Shown: piece after piece, positions 19,216-29,466 of the stretch | Layout: the number at the start of each line of letters is the position of its first letter | Position numbering within the stretch: the stretch's first letter is position 1 | NCBI RefSeq assembly: GCF_000067045.1 | Contig: NC_010125.1 | Coordinates: 2,718,001 to 2,782,000, forward strand | DNA length: 64,000 bases | Origin: Gluconacetobacter diazotrophicus PA1 5 | GTDB taxonomy: Bacteria > Pseudomonadota > Alphaproteobacteria > Acetobacterales > Acetobacteraceae | Reading direction: 5' to 3' | Program-made: the position numbers and the translations under genes | Notes under the pieces: model-generated | Database searches by the model: none | Seen by the model: the letters and a program-made list of their open reading frames with translations, nothing else | What the model was told of the DNA's origin: nothing

Positions 19216-19944
19216 ATGACGAACTCTCTTGAAGGCAAGATCGCGGCTGTGACCGGCGCGGCGTCGGGCATCGGCCTGGAATGCGTCCGTCACATGATCG
19301 ATGCGGGCGCCGAGGTCTATCTGCTGGACCGTGACGCATCCGCGCTGGACAAGGCGGCGGCCGAACTGGGCGGAAAGGCCCATGCCTGCGTTGTCGACCT
19401 GTTTGACTACCCGACGGTAGATGCCGCCGTTTCCCGCATCGTCGGCGAGAAAGGGCAACTGGACATCTTCCATGCCAACGCGGGCGCCTATGTCGGCGGC
19501 AACGTCTGGGACGGAAACCCCGATAGCTGGGACCCGATGCTGCACCTGAACATCAATGCGGCATTCCGTTCGGTCCGCGCGGCCCTGCCGCAGATGATGA
19601 AGCAGGAATCCGGCGACATCATCGTGACCAGTTCCATCGCCGGCGTGGTCCCGATCATGGCGGAGCCGATCTACACCGCATCGAAGCACGCCGTACAGGC
19701 TTTCGTTCATACGGTGCGCCGCCAGGTGGCCCAGTTCGGCATCCGCGTCGGCGCGATCCAGCCCGGCCCCGTCGTGACCCCCCTGCTGAAGGACTGGGAC
19801 CCGGCGCGGCTGAAGGCCAATATCGAGGCCGGTGCGATGATGGAAGCCAACGAGGTCGCCGAAGCCGTGATGTTCATGCTGACCCGCCGCAAGGGGGTCA
19901 TCGTCCGCGACCTGGTGCTTCTGCCGCATCATTTCGACGTATGA
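19216..19944 (+). CDS. rbtD: Ribitol 2-dehydrogenase (SDR family)
   Basis: This 242-residue SDR has cofactor loop [11 protein letters not shown] motif [10 protein letters not shown], Ser region [12 protein letters not shown] and Tyr-Lys motif YTASKHA. The stretches [26 protein letters not shown] and [13 protein letters not shown] closely follow the enterobacterial and rhizobial RbtD pattern. It oxidises ribitol to D-ribulose with NAD. The D-ribulokinase-like gene at 8320 could then act on the product. A ribosome site (AAGGATAA) precedes the ATG. It follows a wrecked transporter remnant by about 20 bp and appears intact. Confidence 0.85.
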   Translation: MTNSLEGKIAAVTGAASGIGLECVRHMIDAGAEVYLLDRDASALDKAAAELGGKAHACVVDLFDYPTVDAAVSRIVGEKGQLDIFHANAGAYVGGNVWDGNPDSWDPMLHLNINAAFRSVRAALPQMMKQESGDIIVTSSIAGVVPIMAEPIYTASKHAVQAFVHTVRRQVAQFGIRVGAIQPGPVVTPLLKDWDPARLKANIEAGAMMEANEVAEAVMFMLTRRKGVIVRDLVLLPHHFDV

Positions 19945-20321
19945 TCATCAGATGAACCGTACCGGCGGCCCGCGCGCCGGTTGCGCGCGACGCCCCGGGA
20001 AAGTCCCGGCCAGGGCACAGTCGCGCGCCCCTGGGCCGAAGCTTTACGACTTGTCGCTCCGGCCACGGGCGGCTCATCCCTGTAATCGGGCCGAACACGG
20101 CCATGCGTCCGCGCATCAGGTGGTTGAACGCACGTATTTAACGAATATTTATCGTTAATTGAGGAATTTGACACTTGTGCGTAAAGCAGGAACGGGACAA
20201 ATATAACCATATGACGATTTGTATACGTTAATATGGATATGCTCCGGAGCCCTGCCGGCCGGTTCGGGGCGCCGCGATTTCACGTGAGGAGCATCCCGCT
20301 CCGGTCCGTCAGGGTAGCATC
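19945..20321. promoter_or_regulatory. Intergenic region with hairpins and upstream palindromes of the sulfonate-type operon
   Basis: These 377 bp carry GC-rich hairpins after rbtD (ACCGGC at 19961-19966 with GCCGGT at 19976-19981; CCGGGA/TCCCGG at 19995-20009) that could end transcription. The second half is AT-rich. It has an inverted repeat TTAACGA (20138-20144) / TCGTTAA (20152-20158) and a wider dyad CCATAT (20207-20212) / ATATGG (20231-20236) upstream of the transporter at 20322. These are candidate regulator sites. No gene is seen. Confidence 0.45.
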
Positions 20322-21383
20322 ATGTCCGAACTTCCCCCTCTCTCCCGTCGTGCGGCGCTGGCCACAGCCGCTGGCCTGGCCCTTCCGTTCATCGGCGCCG
20401 GGCGCGCCGCCGCGTCCGACGGCATGACCGGCGACATGGCCTGCGCGGGTGCGGCGCCGGGCGCGATCATCCCGCTCGCCGGGCCGCCACGCAAGCTGAC
20501 CATCGCGTGGAACCAGAATTCGATCTGCACCGCGGCGGTGCCGGTCGCGAAAGCCAAGGGATTCTTCGCGCGGCACAACCTGGACATCGACTACGTGAAT
20601 TTCGCCGGCTCGACCGACCAGTTGCTTGAGGCACTTGCGACCGGCAAGGCCGACGGTGCCCCCGGCATGGCGCTGCGCTGGCTCAAGCCGCTGCAACAGG
20701 GGTTCGACGTGAAGCTGGTCGCGGGCCTCCATGCGGGGTGCCTGTACCTGCTCGCCCCGCCCAAGGGCGCCGTCACGCAGCTTGCGGACCTGCGCGGCAA
20801 GATCGTGGGTGTTACCGACATGGGCGGCCCCGACCGGAATTTCTTCGGTATCCGCCTGAAGAAGATCGGCATCGACCCGGAATCCGAAGTGCAGTGGCGC
20901 CAGTACCCCCCGGACCTGCTGCCCATCGCCCTGCAACGCGGCGAGGTCCAGGCAATCACGGGCAGCGATCCTTACAGCTACCTTCAGAAACGCCAGTTCG
21001 GGCTGGCCGAGATCGACAGCAGCATGCACGGCGACTGGGCGCATGTCGCATGCTGCGTGATCGGGCTGCGCGGCAGCCTGATCCGGGAGGAGCCACAGGT
21101 TGCCGTCGCGGTCACGCGCGCCATCCTCGATGCCGGCGCGTGGCTGTCCTGCAATCCGGACGAGGCGGGCCGCATCTTCCAGCCCTACGCGCCCAGGGCG
21201 ACGGCGGAAGACATCGCCGCCATGATCCGCCTCCAGGGACACCATCACCAGGCACGGGGCGGCACGTTCCGCGACGAGATCGTGCTCTACGCCAACGCCC
21301 TGAAGGATATCGGCGTGTTCCGTCCCTCGTTCGACACCACCCGTTTCGCGGTGCGCGTCACGCAGGACCTGTTCAGCGCATGA
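20322..21383 (+). CDS. Sulfonate/nitrate-type ABC transporter binding protein (SsuA/NMT1-like)
   Basis: This 353-residue protein has a twin-arginine signal (LSRRAALATAAGLALPFIG). Its NMT1/SsuA-like receptor fold shows KLTIAWNQNSICTAAVPVAKAKGFF, FAGSTDQLLEALATGKADGA and LRGKIVGVTDMGGPDRNFFGI. Members bind alkanesulfonates, taurine, nitrate or thiamine precursors. The nearby cysE and metQNI favour a sulfur compound, but that is inference. It overlaps the permease gene by 4 bp (ATGA). Confidence 0.82.
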   Translation: MSELPPLSRRAALATAAGLALPFIGAGRAAASDGMTGDMACAGAAPGAIIPLAGPPRKLTIAWNQNSICTAAVPVAKAKGFFARHNLDIDYVNFAGSTDQLLEALATGKADGAPGMALRWLKPLQQGFDVKLVAGLHAGCLYLLAPPKGAVTQLADLRGKIVGVTDMGGPDRNFFGIRLKKIGIDPESEVQWRQYPPDLLPIALQRGEVQAITGSDPYSYLQKRQFGLAEIDSSMHGDWAHVACCVIGLRGSLIREEPQVAVAVTRAILDAGAWLSCNPDEAGRIFQPYAPRATAEDIAAMIRLQGHHHQARGGTFRDEIVLYANALKDIGVFRPSFDTTRFAVRVTQDLFSA

Positions 21384-22375
21384 ACGGCGAGACGACCCAG
21401 GCCATCGGGTCCGTCGCGGAGGATCGGCCCCATGTCCGCGCGAATGCGCACATTTCGTCGCGCGCCCTTCTGCCCTGGGTAGCCGGCCCGGCGTGGTTCG
21501 TCGCGGCCCTGCTGACCTGGCGCTGGCCGGACGCCGACGATTTTCCGGATACCGACATCCTCGCCGGCGTGTTCGCCGGCATCGGCGTCGCGCTGCTGGC
21601 GGCGGCGGCAGTGCGGCGTCTTTCGGCGCGCGGCCCCTGGATGATCGCGCTCGGCCTCGGCCTCGCGGCGTGGGAGGTCGCGCAGGCCAAGCTGCTGCTG
21701 CTGCCACGGCCGTTCTTCGGAACGCCGCAGGACCTGCTGGATGTGTTCCTGACCGACTGGAAACGGCTGGGCGACAGCCTGCTGCACTCGCTCGGCCTGC
21801 TGGCGGTGGGCTACGCGACCGGGGCCACCCTGGGCATCGCGACGGGGGTGGGCCTGGGCCGGTCGCGGCGCTTCCGCTACTGGGCGCTGCCCTTCGTCCG
21901 CCTGATCGGTCCCCTGCCCCCGGTGGCCCTGTTGCCGCTTGCCATGGTGCTGTTTCCCTCGAACTGGCTGGCCAGCGAGGCGCTGATGACACTTGGCTCC
22001 GGTTTTCCGATCACCGTCCTGACCTGGTCCGGCGTGGCCGCGGTCGACCCGGCCTATTACGACGTGGCGCGCACCATGGGCGCACGGGACCGCTTCCTTG
22101 TCCTGCGGGTGGCGCTGCCCGCCGCCATGCCCCAGATCTTCGTCGGGCTGTTCATGGGCCTGGGCATGTCCTTCGTGGTGCTGGTGGTCGCCGAAATGCT
22201 TGGCGTGAAATCCGGGCTGGGCTTTTACATGCAGTGGGCCCAGGGATGGGCGGCCTATCCCAACATGTATGCCGCGCTCCTGGTCATGTCGCTGATGTGC
22301 ACGGGGCTGGTCACGATCCTGTTCAAGGTACGGGACCGGATTCTCGGCTGGCAGAAGGACGGGCTGAAATGGTGA
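21380..22375 (+). CDS. SsuC/TauC-type ABC permease with N-terminal extension
   Basis: This 331-residue permease has the usual BPD_transp_1 core in its last 220 or so residues: LLHSLGLLAVGYATGATLGI, and the EAA loop YDVARTMGARDRFLVLRVALPAAMP. It carries an extra N-terminal part of about 100 residues with two or three additional hydrophobic segments (ALLPWVAGPAWFVAALL, ILAGVFAGIGVALLAAAA), which makes it longer than typical SsuC (about 260). The start at 21380 overlaps the binding-protein stop. Its own stop overlaps the ATPase start by 7 bp. Confidence 0.85.
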   Translation: MNGETTQAIGSVAEDRPHVRANAHISSRALLPWVAGPAWFVAALLTWRWPDADDFPDTDILAGVFAGIGVALLAAAAVRRLSARGPWMIALGLGLAAWEVAQAKLLLLPRPFFGTPQDLLDVFLTDWKRLGDSLLHSLGLLAVGYATGATLGIATGVGLGRSRRFRYWALPFVRLIGPLPPVALLPLAMVLFPSNWLASEALMTLGSGFPITVLTWSGVAAVDPAYYDVARTMGARDRFLVLRVALPAAMPQIFVGLFMGLGMSFVVLVVAEMLGVKSGLGFYMQWAQGWAAYPNMYAALLVMSLMCTGLVTILFKVRDRILGWQKDGLKW

Positions 22376-23145
22376 CCTCTCCGGTCGGACAGACAGCACC
22401 GCTGGGCATCCGGCTTCGCGGCATTCACCACGGCTACCGGATCGGCGGCGCCTTCCAGCCGGTAATCCAGGGTGTCAGCCTTGATATCGCGCCGGGCGAG
22501 TTCGTGGCGCTGCTGGGTCCGTCCGGGTGCGGCAAATCGACCCTGCTGCGCCTGATCGCGGGGCTGGAACCGCCGCGTTCGGGGCAAATTCTGGCGGACG
22601 GCGTGCCGGTCACTGGCCCGGGGCCCGACCGTATCGTCATGTTCCAGGACCCGACGCTCTATCCCTGGCGCACCGTGCGCGCCAACGTGGCGCTCAGCCA
22701 GGACATCGCGGGCCGGCGCGACGACGCGGCCATCGATGCCGCGATCGACATGGTGGGGCTGAAGGGCTTCGAACGCGCCTGGCCGCACCAGCTTTCGGGC
22801 GGCATGGCGCAGCGCGCGGCCCTGGCCCGGGCACTGGTCAACGATCCGAGACTGCTGATCCTGGACGAACCGCTGGGCAAGCTGGACAGCCTGACGCGGC
22901 TGACGATGCAGACGGAATTGCTGCGCCTGTGGCAAAGGCGCGGCTTCACCGTCATCATGGTCACGCATGACGTGGAGGAAGCGCTGCTGCTGGCCACCCG
23001 CGTGGTAACGTTCAGCGCGCGGCCGGCGAGCGTGCTTTCGGACATCGCGATCGACCTGCCCTATCACCGCCATCGCGACGATCCGCGCCTCCTGACGCTG
23101 CGCCGCGAGATCCTGGTCCGGCTGGGCCACAGCGAGGACTGGTAG
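22369..23145 (+). CDS. SsuB/TauB-type ABC ATP-binding protein
   Basis: This 258-residue ATPase has Walker [11 protein letters not shown]-loop region MFQDPTLYPWRTV, signature LSGGMAQRAALARAL, Walker B LLILDEPLGKLD and switch histidine MVTHDVEEALLLATRV. It energises the importer encoded at 20322-22375. The ATG at 22369 overlaps the permease end, so the longer open frame was not used. It ends 14 bp from the convergent cysE gene. Confidence 0.9.
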   Translation: MVTSPVGQTAPLGIRLRGIHHGYRIGGAFQPVIQGVSLDIAPGEFVALLGPSGCGKSTLLRLIAGLEPPRSGQILADGVPVTGPGPDRIVMFQDPTLYPWRTVRANVALSQDIAGRRDDAAIDAAIDMVGLKGFERAWPHQLSGGMAQRAALARALVNDPRLLILDEPLGKLDSLTRLTMQTELLRLWQRRGFTVIMVTHDVEEALLLATRVVTFSARPASVLSDIAIDLPYHRHRDDPRLLTLRREILVRLGHSEDW

Positions 23146-23159
23146 CCGCCAGCCAACCG

Positions 23160-24035
23160 TCAGATCACGTAATCCACCGGCGGCAGGCTCTGGTCCATGG
23201 TCAGCGACGGCAGGCCCTCATGCCTCTCGCCCACCGGACGCGCCGGATTGCCCACGACCGTGGTGAAGGGGGCGACAGGGCGCAGTACGATGGCACCCGC
23301 CCCGACCTTCGCCCCTTCGCCGATCTCGATATTGCCCAGGACCTTGGCGCCGGTACCGATCAGGGCCCCACGCCGGACTTTCGGATGCCGGTCGCCGGCT
23401 TCCTTGCCGGTGCCGCCCAGGGTCACGTTCTGCAGCAGGGCGACGTCATCCTCGATCACGGCGGTTTCCCCGACGACGATGCCCGTGCCGTGATCGAACA
23501 GAATCCGCTGCCCCAGGCGCGCCGCGGGATGAATGTCCACCGCGAACAGTTCGGAAGCCCGGCTCTGGATATAATGCGCGAGCGTCCGGCGGTTTTCCTG
23601 CCACAGCCAGTGCGCCACGCGGTGGCACTGGATGGCATGGAATCCCTTGAAGAACAGGAACGGCGTCACGGAATCCGTCGCGGCAGGGTCCCGGTCGCAG
23701 ATGGCATGCAGGTCGGCCGCCGCCGCATCGACGGACTGGGGCCGCGCCCGCTGGAAATCGCGGACCAGCCCGAAAAGGGTGGCCTTGCGGAGCAGGTCGC
23801 TGTCGAGCTTCCGTGACAGCAGGAAAGCCAGTGCCGTCGCGAAATCCGGCTGGTCGAGAATGGACGGGCGCAGAAGATCCTTCAGGACCACGTCGCGACA
23901 TCCACGCACCTCCGCCCGCATGGCCTGCCACAGCGCGGCCGTCGAGGACGGCGCGTGCTGCCTGACCCGCGCGGTCAGCGGCACCGCGCGGCCCTGGTCG
24001 AGATAGGCGCGTAAACTCGTGACGTGTCCTGGCAT
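23160..24035 (-). CDS. cysE: Serine O-acetyltransferase
   Basis: This 291-residue enzyme makes O-acetylserine from serine and acetyl-CoA, the first step of cysteine synthesis. The N-terminal helical domain includes FFKGFHAIQCHRVAHWLW. The C-terminal left-handed beta helix shows the family motif DHGTGIVVGETAVIEDDVALLQ followed by hexapeptide repeats (GAKVLGNIEIGEGAKVGAGAIV). It lies downstream of groEL in the same direction but behind a strong hairpin, and converges with the sulfonate-type transporter. The setting suggests sulfur assimilation. Confidence 0.92.
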   Translation of the reverse strand: MPGHVTSLRAYLDQGRAVPLTARVRQHAPSSTAALWQAMRAEVRGCRDVVLKDLLRPSILDQPDFATALAFLLSRKLDSDLLRKATLFGLVRDFQRARPQSVDAAAADLHAICDRDPAATDSVTPFLFFKGFHAIQCHRVAHWLWQENRRTLAHYIQSRASELFAVDIHPAARLGQRILFDHGTGIVVGETAVIEDDVALLQNVTLGGTGKEAGDRHPKVRRGALIGTGAKVLGNIEIGEGAKVGAGAIVLRPVAPFTTVVGNPARPVGERHEGLPSLTMDQSLPPVDYVI

Positions 24036-24068
24036 GTCTTTTCCGCTTCAGCCCCTGGCGATGCAGGC

Positions 24069-24099
24069 GGTTGCGCCGGACGACCGGTCCGGCGCAACC
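24069..24099 (-). terminator. Strong hairpin after groEL
   Basis: A perfect 13-bp stem (24069-24081 with 24087-24099; arm GGTTGCGCCGGAC) closes a 5-base loop. It lies 16 bp past the groEL stop and 34 bp before the cysE start. It has no T run but is very GC-rich, and it probably insulates cysE from groEL transcription. Confidence 0.75.
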
Positions 24100-24114
24100 C
24101 CTGGGCATCCTTGG

Positions 24115-26061
<1,947 letters not shown>

Positions 26062-26065
<4 letters not shown>

Positions 26066-26292
26066 GACAAATTTTCCTTCGGAATAGTCGAATGACCGGA
26101 CAGGCGGGCGCGCGCGCGCCGAAACAGCCGCGCGACCTGCCACGTCAGGTCGTCATGCCCTGTCAGGGTCCGGTTATGGAAAGCCCGCACGCTGTCGTGC
26201 GTGGCATAGAAGCGCCGCGTCTCGTGGTCATCCTCCAGGATGACGGTGCCGAGAAACGTGCCGTCGATTTCGACGATATGGGATTCAAGCAT
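26062..26292 (-). CDS. Small conserved-type protein upstream of groES, function unknown
   Basis: The product is 76 residues, beginning [19 protein letters not shown]. It has a short predicted beta-rich start, then [18 protein letters not shown] and an arginine-rich helical tail ([12 protein letters not shown]). The ATG at 26292 fits better than 26391, since the added part is a basic run without conserved look. Its stop overlaps the groES start by 4 bp, so it should be translated together with groES and groEL. Small proteins of this general look occur elsewhere in alphaproteobacteria, but I cannot name a family. A role in the same stress response is inferred from position only. Confidence 0.6.
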
Positions 26293-26820
26293 CGGGTTGC
26301 CGCCTTTTCGACCCCGCACAGGCGGGATTCGGCCGACGGTTTCCCGCCGGCGTTCTATCCGGTGTGCGCCGGCGCCCCGTGGCCGGCACACGCCGCGCTA
26401 CATCGTTCGATGCGGCACATTCGTGCAGTCGCCTGAATCATGTGAACCACTCCGGTCGATCGTCGCCCATCGCGGCGAACAAGGGTGATCATACAGGCGG
26501 CAGGCCGCCGGTCAACACATAAACCCGCCGAATTTTGGTTATATATTATATAACTATTTATTGAGTGCTTTTTGGACCCAGTCCCGCCGGTTTATATAAT
26601 TTATATTATTTTCAATGTGTTGGTTATAATTCCCAATCGCGCGGGCCAGGATCGGGCCCGTTCCCCGGATCATGCCTGGTTCCATAGGCGCTTTCAGTGC
26701 GCACGGATGCGACCTTTATATAACATTTTCGATAGTTATATATTGAAAAGAACGACCGAATGCCGTTATCTGGTGTCCTGCCGGCATGGCGGCCATCACA
26801 GGCAAGGGGAATCCAGTCCA
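26293..26820. promoter_or_regulatory. 528-bp divergent region with AT-rich palindromes
   Basis: This region divides the groESL operon from the peroxiredoxin-metQNI operon. It is far more AT-rich than its surroundings from 26530 to 26760. A perfect 17-bp palindrome (GTTATATA-T-TATATAAC) lies at 26538-26554. The same half-sites recur in the opposite arrangement at 26717-26724 (TATATAAC) and 26735-26742 (GTTATATA). A related TTTATATAATTTATATTA stretch sits near 26591. These look like repeated operator sites. A plausible ribosome site (AAGGGG) precedes 26821. Confidence 0.55.
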
Positions 26821-27453
26821 ATGACCATTCATCTCGGGGAGATCGCTCCCGATTTCGAGCAGGAAACCACCTTCGGCCCGATCCGCTTCCATGACTGGCT
26901 GGGCGATTCCTGGGGCATCCTGTTCAGCCACCCCAAGGATTTCACGCCGGTCTGCACGACGGAACTCGGCGCCGTCGCGAAGCTGGCACCCGAATGGGCG
27001 AAACGGAATACCAAGGTGATCGGCCTGTCCGTCGATCCGGTCGGCAGCCATTCGGAATGGGAGAGCGATATCGCCCGGAGCCAGGGGGCGTCGGTCAATT
27101 TCCCGATCATCGCCGACGCGGACGGAACGGTCGCGGCCCTGTACGACATGATCCATCCGTCGGCCGATCCCAAGGTGACGGTCCGCACGGTCTTCATCAT
27201 CGATCCCAGCAAGAAGGTCCGCCTGACGCTGACCTACCCGCCGTCGGCCGGCCGGAACTTCGACGAAGTGCTGCGGGTGCTGGACAGCCTGCAACTGACC
27301 GACGCCCACAAGGTCACGACCCCGGCCAACTGGACGAACGGCGACGAAGTCATCATCGCGCCCTCGGTCGGCGACGAACAGGCCCGTAGCCTTTTTCCCG
27401 CCGGCTGGAAGACGGTGCTGCCCTATCTGCGGCTTGTCCCGCAACCGCGATAG
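26821..27453 (+). CDS. 1-Cys peroxiredoxin (Prx6 type)
   Basis: This 210-residue thiol peroxidase reduces hydrogen peroxide and organic peroxides. The catalytic motif TPVCTTE places the peroxidatic cysteine at residue 45, with Thr42 and Arg122 (VTVRTVFIID) as partners. The C-terminal half (TPANWTNGDEVIIAP, LFPAGW) is the Prx6 extension. The ATG at 26821 was chosen over the open frame from 26572, because the added N-terminus runs through the AT-rich promoter region. It is the first gene of a tightly spaced operon reaching metI. Confidence 0.93.
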   Translation: MTIHLGEIAPDFEQETTFGPIRFHDWLGDSWGILFSHPKDFTPVCTTELGAVAKLAPEWAKRNTKVIGLSVDPVGSHSEWESDIARSQGASVNFPIIADADGTVAALYDMIHPSADPKVTVRTVFIIDPSKKVRLTLTYPPSAGRNFDEVLRVLDSLQLTDAHKVTTPANWTNGDEVIIAPSVGDEQARSLFPAGWKTVLPYLRLVPQPR

Positions 27454-27473
27454 CGCGTTTCAGGATACAGGCC

Positions 27474-27953
27474 ATGGCGCTCTTCCCCGGCTGGACCGCA
27501 CCGGATTTCACGATCGATACGGCACTGGGGCCGGTCCGCTTCCACGCGTGGCTGGCCGGGGGGTGGGGCATCGTCGTCACCCACCCGGACGATTACAGCC
27601 CGCAGAGCCTGCGCAGCGCCGTTGCCTGGGCCCGGTCCGGCGCGCGGCCGGTCCGGCTGCTCGGCCTGGCATCGTCAGGCCACGAAGCAAGGCAGGTCGA
27701 AAGCCTGGAGTTTCCGATCATCCAGGACGGCGCCGAAGGTGTCGCCGCCCTCTGGCGCGGCTTCAGCGTGGATGTCGGACCGGCCGGCACGACGCTGGAC
27801 GAACATATGGTGTTCGTCCTGGACCCGGCCCGGACGATCCGGACGACGGTGTCCTATCCCCCGTCGCGCAACCGGGACTTCGCTGAAATCATCCAGGTCG
27901 TGGAAGCCTGCGATACGGGCTGTGCCGCACTACGCGACAGACGTGCGGCCTGA
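27474..27953 (+). CDS. Peroxiredoxin paralogue lacking the catalytic cysteine
   Basis: This 159-residue protein aligns without gaps to the first 48 residues of the preceding peroxiredoxin (ALFPGWTAPDFTIDTALGPV, FHAWLAGGWGIVVTHPDDY). At residue 45, the peroxidatic cysteine is serine (SPQS instead of TPVC). The TTE glutamate is gone, and the conserved arginine is histidine (DEHMVFVLD). The Prx6 C-terminal extension is missing. It cannot be a normal peroxidase. It may be a decoy, a regulator or partner of the 26821 product, or a decaying duplicate. The frame is fully open and lies 20 bp after its parent, which argues for some retained role. Confidence 0.85.
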   Translation: MALFPGWTAPDFTIDTALGPVRFHAWLAGGWGIVVTHPDDYSPQSLRSAVAWARSGARPVRLLGLASSGHEARQVESLEFPIIQDGAEGVAALWRGFSVDVGPAGTTLDEHMVFVLDPARTIRTTVSYPPSRNRDFAEIIQVVEACDTGCAALRDRRAA

Positions 27954-27979
27954 AGCCCCGAACCGCAAAATCACCGACC

Positions 27980-28621
27980 ATGACCATTATCGATCCCGGA
28001 GGCACAGCGATGTCGGCCGTCGATTCCCCGAATCACGTCACCCCCGCGCTGGCGCTTCTCTCGGCTTTCGAAATCGTGATCGTGCCCGGCCTCCACGGCT
28101 CCTGTCCCGATCACTGGCAGTCCCGGTGGGAGAACGCCCTGCGCCTGCAGGGTGTCACGGTACGCCGGGTCATCCAGCGCGACTGGGCGAATCCCACCTA
28201 TCAGGCATGGAGCAACGGTCTGCGCCATGCCTTGCAGGCCTGCCGGCGCCCGGCCATCCTTGTCGCGCACAGTCTCGGCGCCGTCCTGGTGGCGCGGCGG
28301 GCGTCCGAACACCGCCTGGGGCGCGCGGTCGGCGCCCTGCTGGTAGCGCCCGCCGATGTCGAGCACTATGCCGGGCCGGACGCCCGCCGGGTCACCGGTT
28401 TCGCCCCGCTGCCGGGTGTCCGGCTGCCGCTACCCTCCATCCTGGTCGCCAGCCGGAACGACGAATGGCTGTCGCCGGCCCGCGCCGCGACCCTGGCGAC
28501 ACGGTGGGGATCGACATTGATCGATGCCGGGCGGATCGGGCATATCGGCAGCGCATCGGGCGTCGGGCTGTGGCCGGACGGATTGTCGGCCCTGCTGCAA
28601 CTGGCGCACGCGCTGCCTTGA
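27980..28621 (+). CDS. RBBP9/YdeN-family alpha/beta hydrolase
   Basis: This 213-residue serine hydrolase has the family start IVIVPGLHGSCPDHWQSRWE and nucleophile elbow VAHSLGAVL. The acidic residue is likely in ASRNDEWLSP and the histidine in GHIGSASGVG. The substrate is unknown; relatives hydrolyse small esters or peptides. The start at 27980 or an in-frame ATG at 28010 (MSAVDSPNH) are both possible. It stands between the peroxiredoxin pair and metQ in the same operon, 26 bp after the former. Confidence 0.85.
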   Translation: MTIIDPGGTAMSAVDSPNHVTPALALLSAFEIVIVPGLHGSCPDHWQSRWENALRLQGVTVRRVIQRDWANPTYQAWSNGLRHALQACRRPAILVAHSLGAVLVARRASEHRLGRAVGALLVAPADVEHYAGPDARRVTGFAPLPGVRLPLPSILVASRNDEWLSPARAATLATRWGSTLIDAGRIGHIGSASGVGLWPDGLSALLQLAHALP

Positions 28622-28653
28622 CGCCGCCAGCCGTTTCACTTCAAGGAGTGCCA

Positions 28654-29466
28654 ATGACGCCCCCGTTGCCCCTGCGCCGCCGTTCGCTGCTTGCCCTGCT
28701 GGCCGCGACACCCTTTTCGCATGTCGCCCACGCGACCGCGCCGACGACCCTGCGGATCGGCATCATGGCTGGCGAGGATGAAGATATCTGGCGTATCGCC
28801 GCCGTCCATGCCGCCCAGGCCGGCCTGATGCTGAAGGTCGTCACGTTCTCGGACTACAACGCGCCCAACGAGGCACTGGCCGACCATGAACTGGACGCCA
28901 ACGCCTTCCAGCACGGGCCGTTCCTGTCGGCCCAGATCGCGGCGCGCGGCTATCGCATCGTTGCGGTCGGCAATACCTACTTCTCGCCGATCGGCCTGTA
29001 TTCCAGCCGCTGGAAATCGGTCAGGGACCTGCCCGGCGGCGCCGTGATCGGCGTCCCCAACGACCCGAGCAACGAAGGGCGCGCCCTGCATCTGCTTGAA
29101 TCGCTGGGCCTGTTCACCCTGACCCCCTCGGCGGGCCTTCTGCCCACCGCGCTGGATATCGCCGACAATCCGCGCAACGTGACCATCAAGGAACTGGATG
29201 CCGGGATGGTGGGCCGCGCGCTGCCCGACCTGGACGCGGCGGTGGTCAATACCGACTGGGCCCTCAAGGCCGGTATCCAGGTCAGCCGGCAGCGGATCGG
29301 CCAGGAAGCACTGGCCGGCAACCCCTACGTCAACTTCATCGCCGTCAACGCGCAGGACGAGCACGCCCCCTGGGTCGCCCCGCTGGTCCATGCCTTCCAG
29401 CAGCCGGACGTCCGCCAGGGAATCCTGGACGTCTACCATGGTGCGATCGTTCCGGCATGGGGATGA
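28654..29466 (+). CDS. metQ: MetQ/NlpA-type methionine-binding protein
   Basis: This 270-residue receptor binds methionine or a related sulfur compound. Family blocks are TLRIGIMAGEDEDIWRIAA, VVTFSDYNAPNEALADHELDANAFQH and GAVIGVPNDPSNEGRALHL. The signal sequence has an arginine-rich start (LRRRSLLALLAATPF) and ends at AHA with no lipobox cysteine, so this MetQ appears soluble in the periplasm and not lipid-anchored. An AAGGAG site precedes the ATG at 28654, which defines the start against a longer open frame. It overlaps metN. Confidence 0.9.
   Translation: MTPPLPLRRRSLLALLAATPFSHVAHATAPTTLRIGIMAGEDEDIWRIAAVHAAQAGLMLKVVTFSDYNAPNEALADHELDANAFQHGPFLSAQIAARGYRIVAVGNTYFSPIGLYSSRWKSVRDLPGGAVIGVPNDPSNEGRALHLLESLGLFTLTPSAGLLPTALDIADNPRNVTIKELDAGMVGRALPDLDAAVVNTDWALKAGIQVSRQRIGQEALAGNPYVNFIAVNAQDEHAPWVAPLVHAFQQPDVRQGILDVYHGAIVPAWG

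Noticed and set aside
26555..26580. Possible CIRCE element (GAGTGCT) upstream of groESL
   Set aside because: Only one half-site is present (GAGTGCTTT); no TTAGCACTC partner lies nine bases away.
26572..26820. N-terminal extension of the peroxiredoxin
   Set aside because: It crosses the AT-rich promoter region. The ATG at 26821 has a ribosome site and begins the conserved domain.
26400..28654. SAM or other sulfur riboswitch before the met genes
   Set aside because: No conserved riboswitch core was recognised. metQ is internal to an operon with a 32-bp gap, leaving no room.
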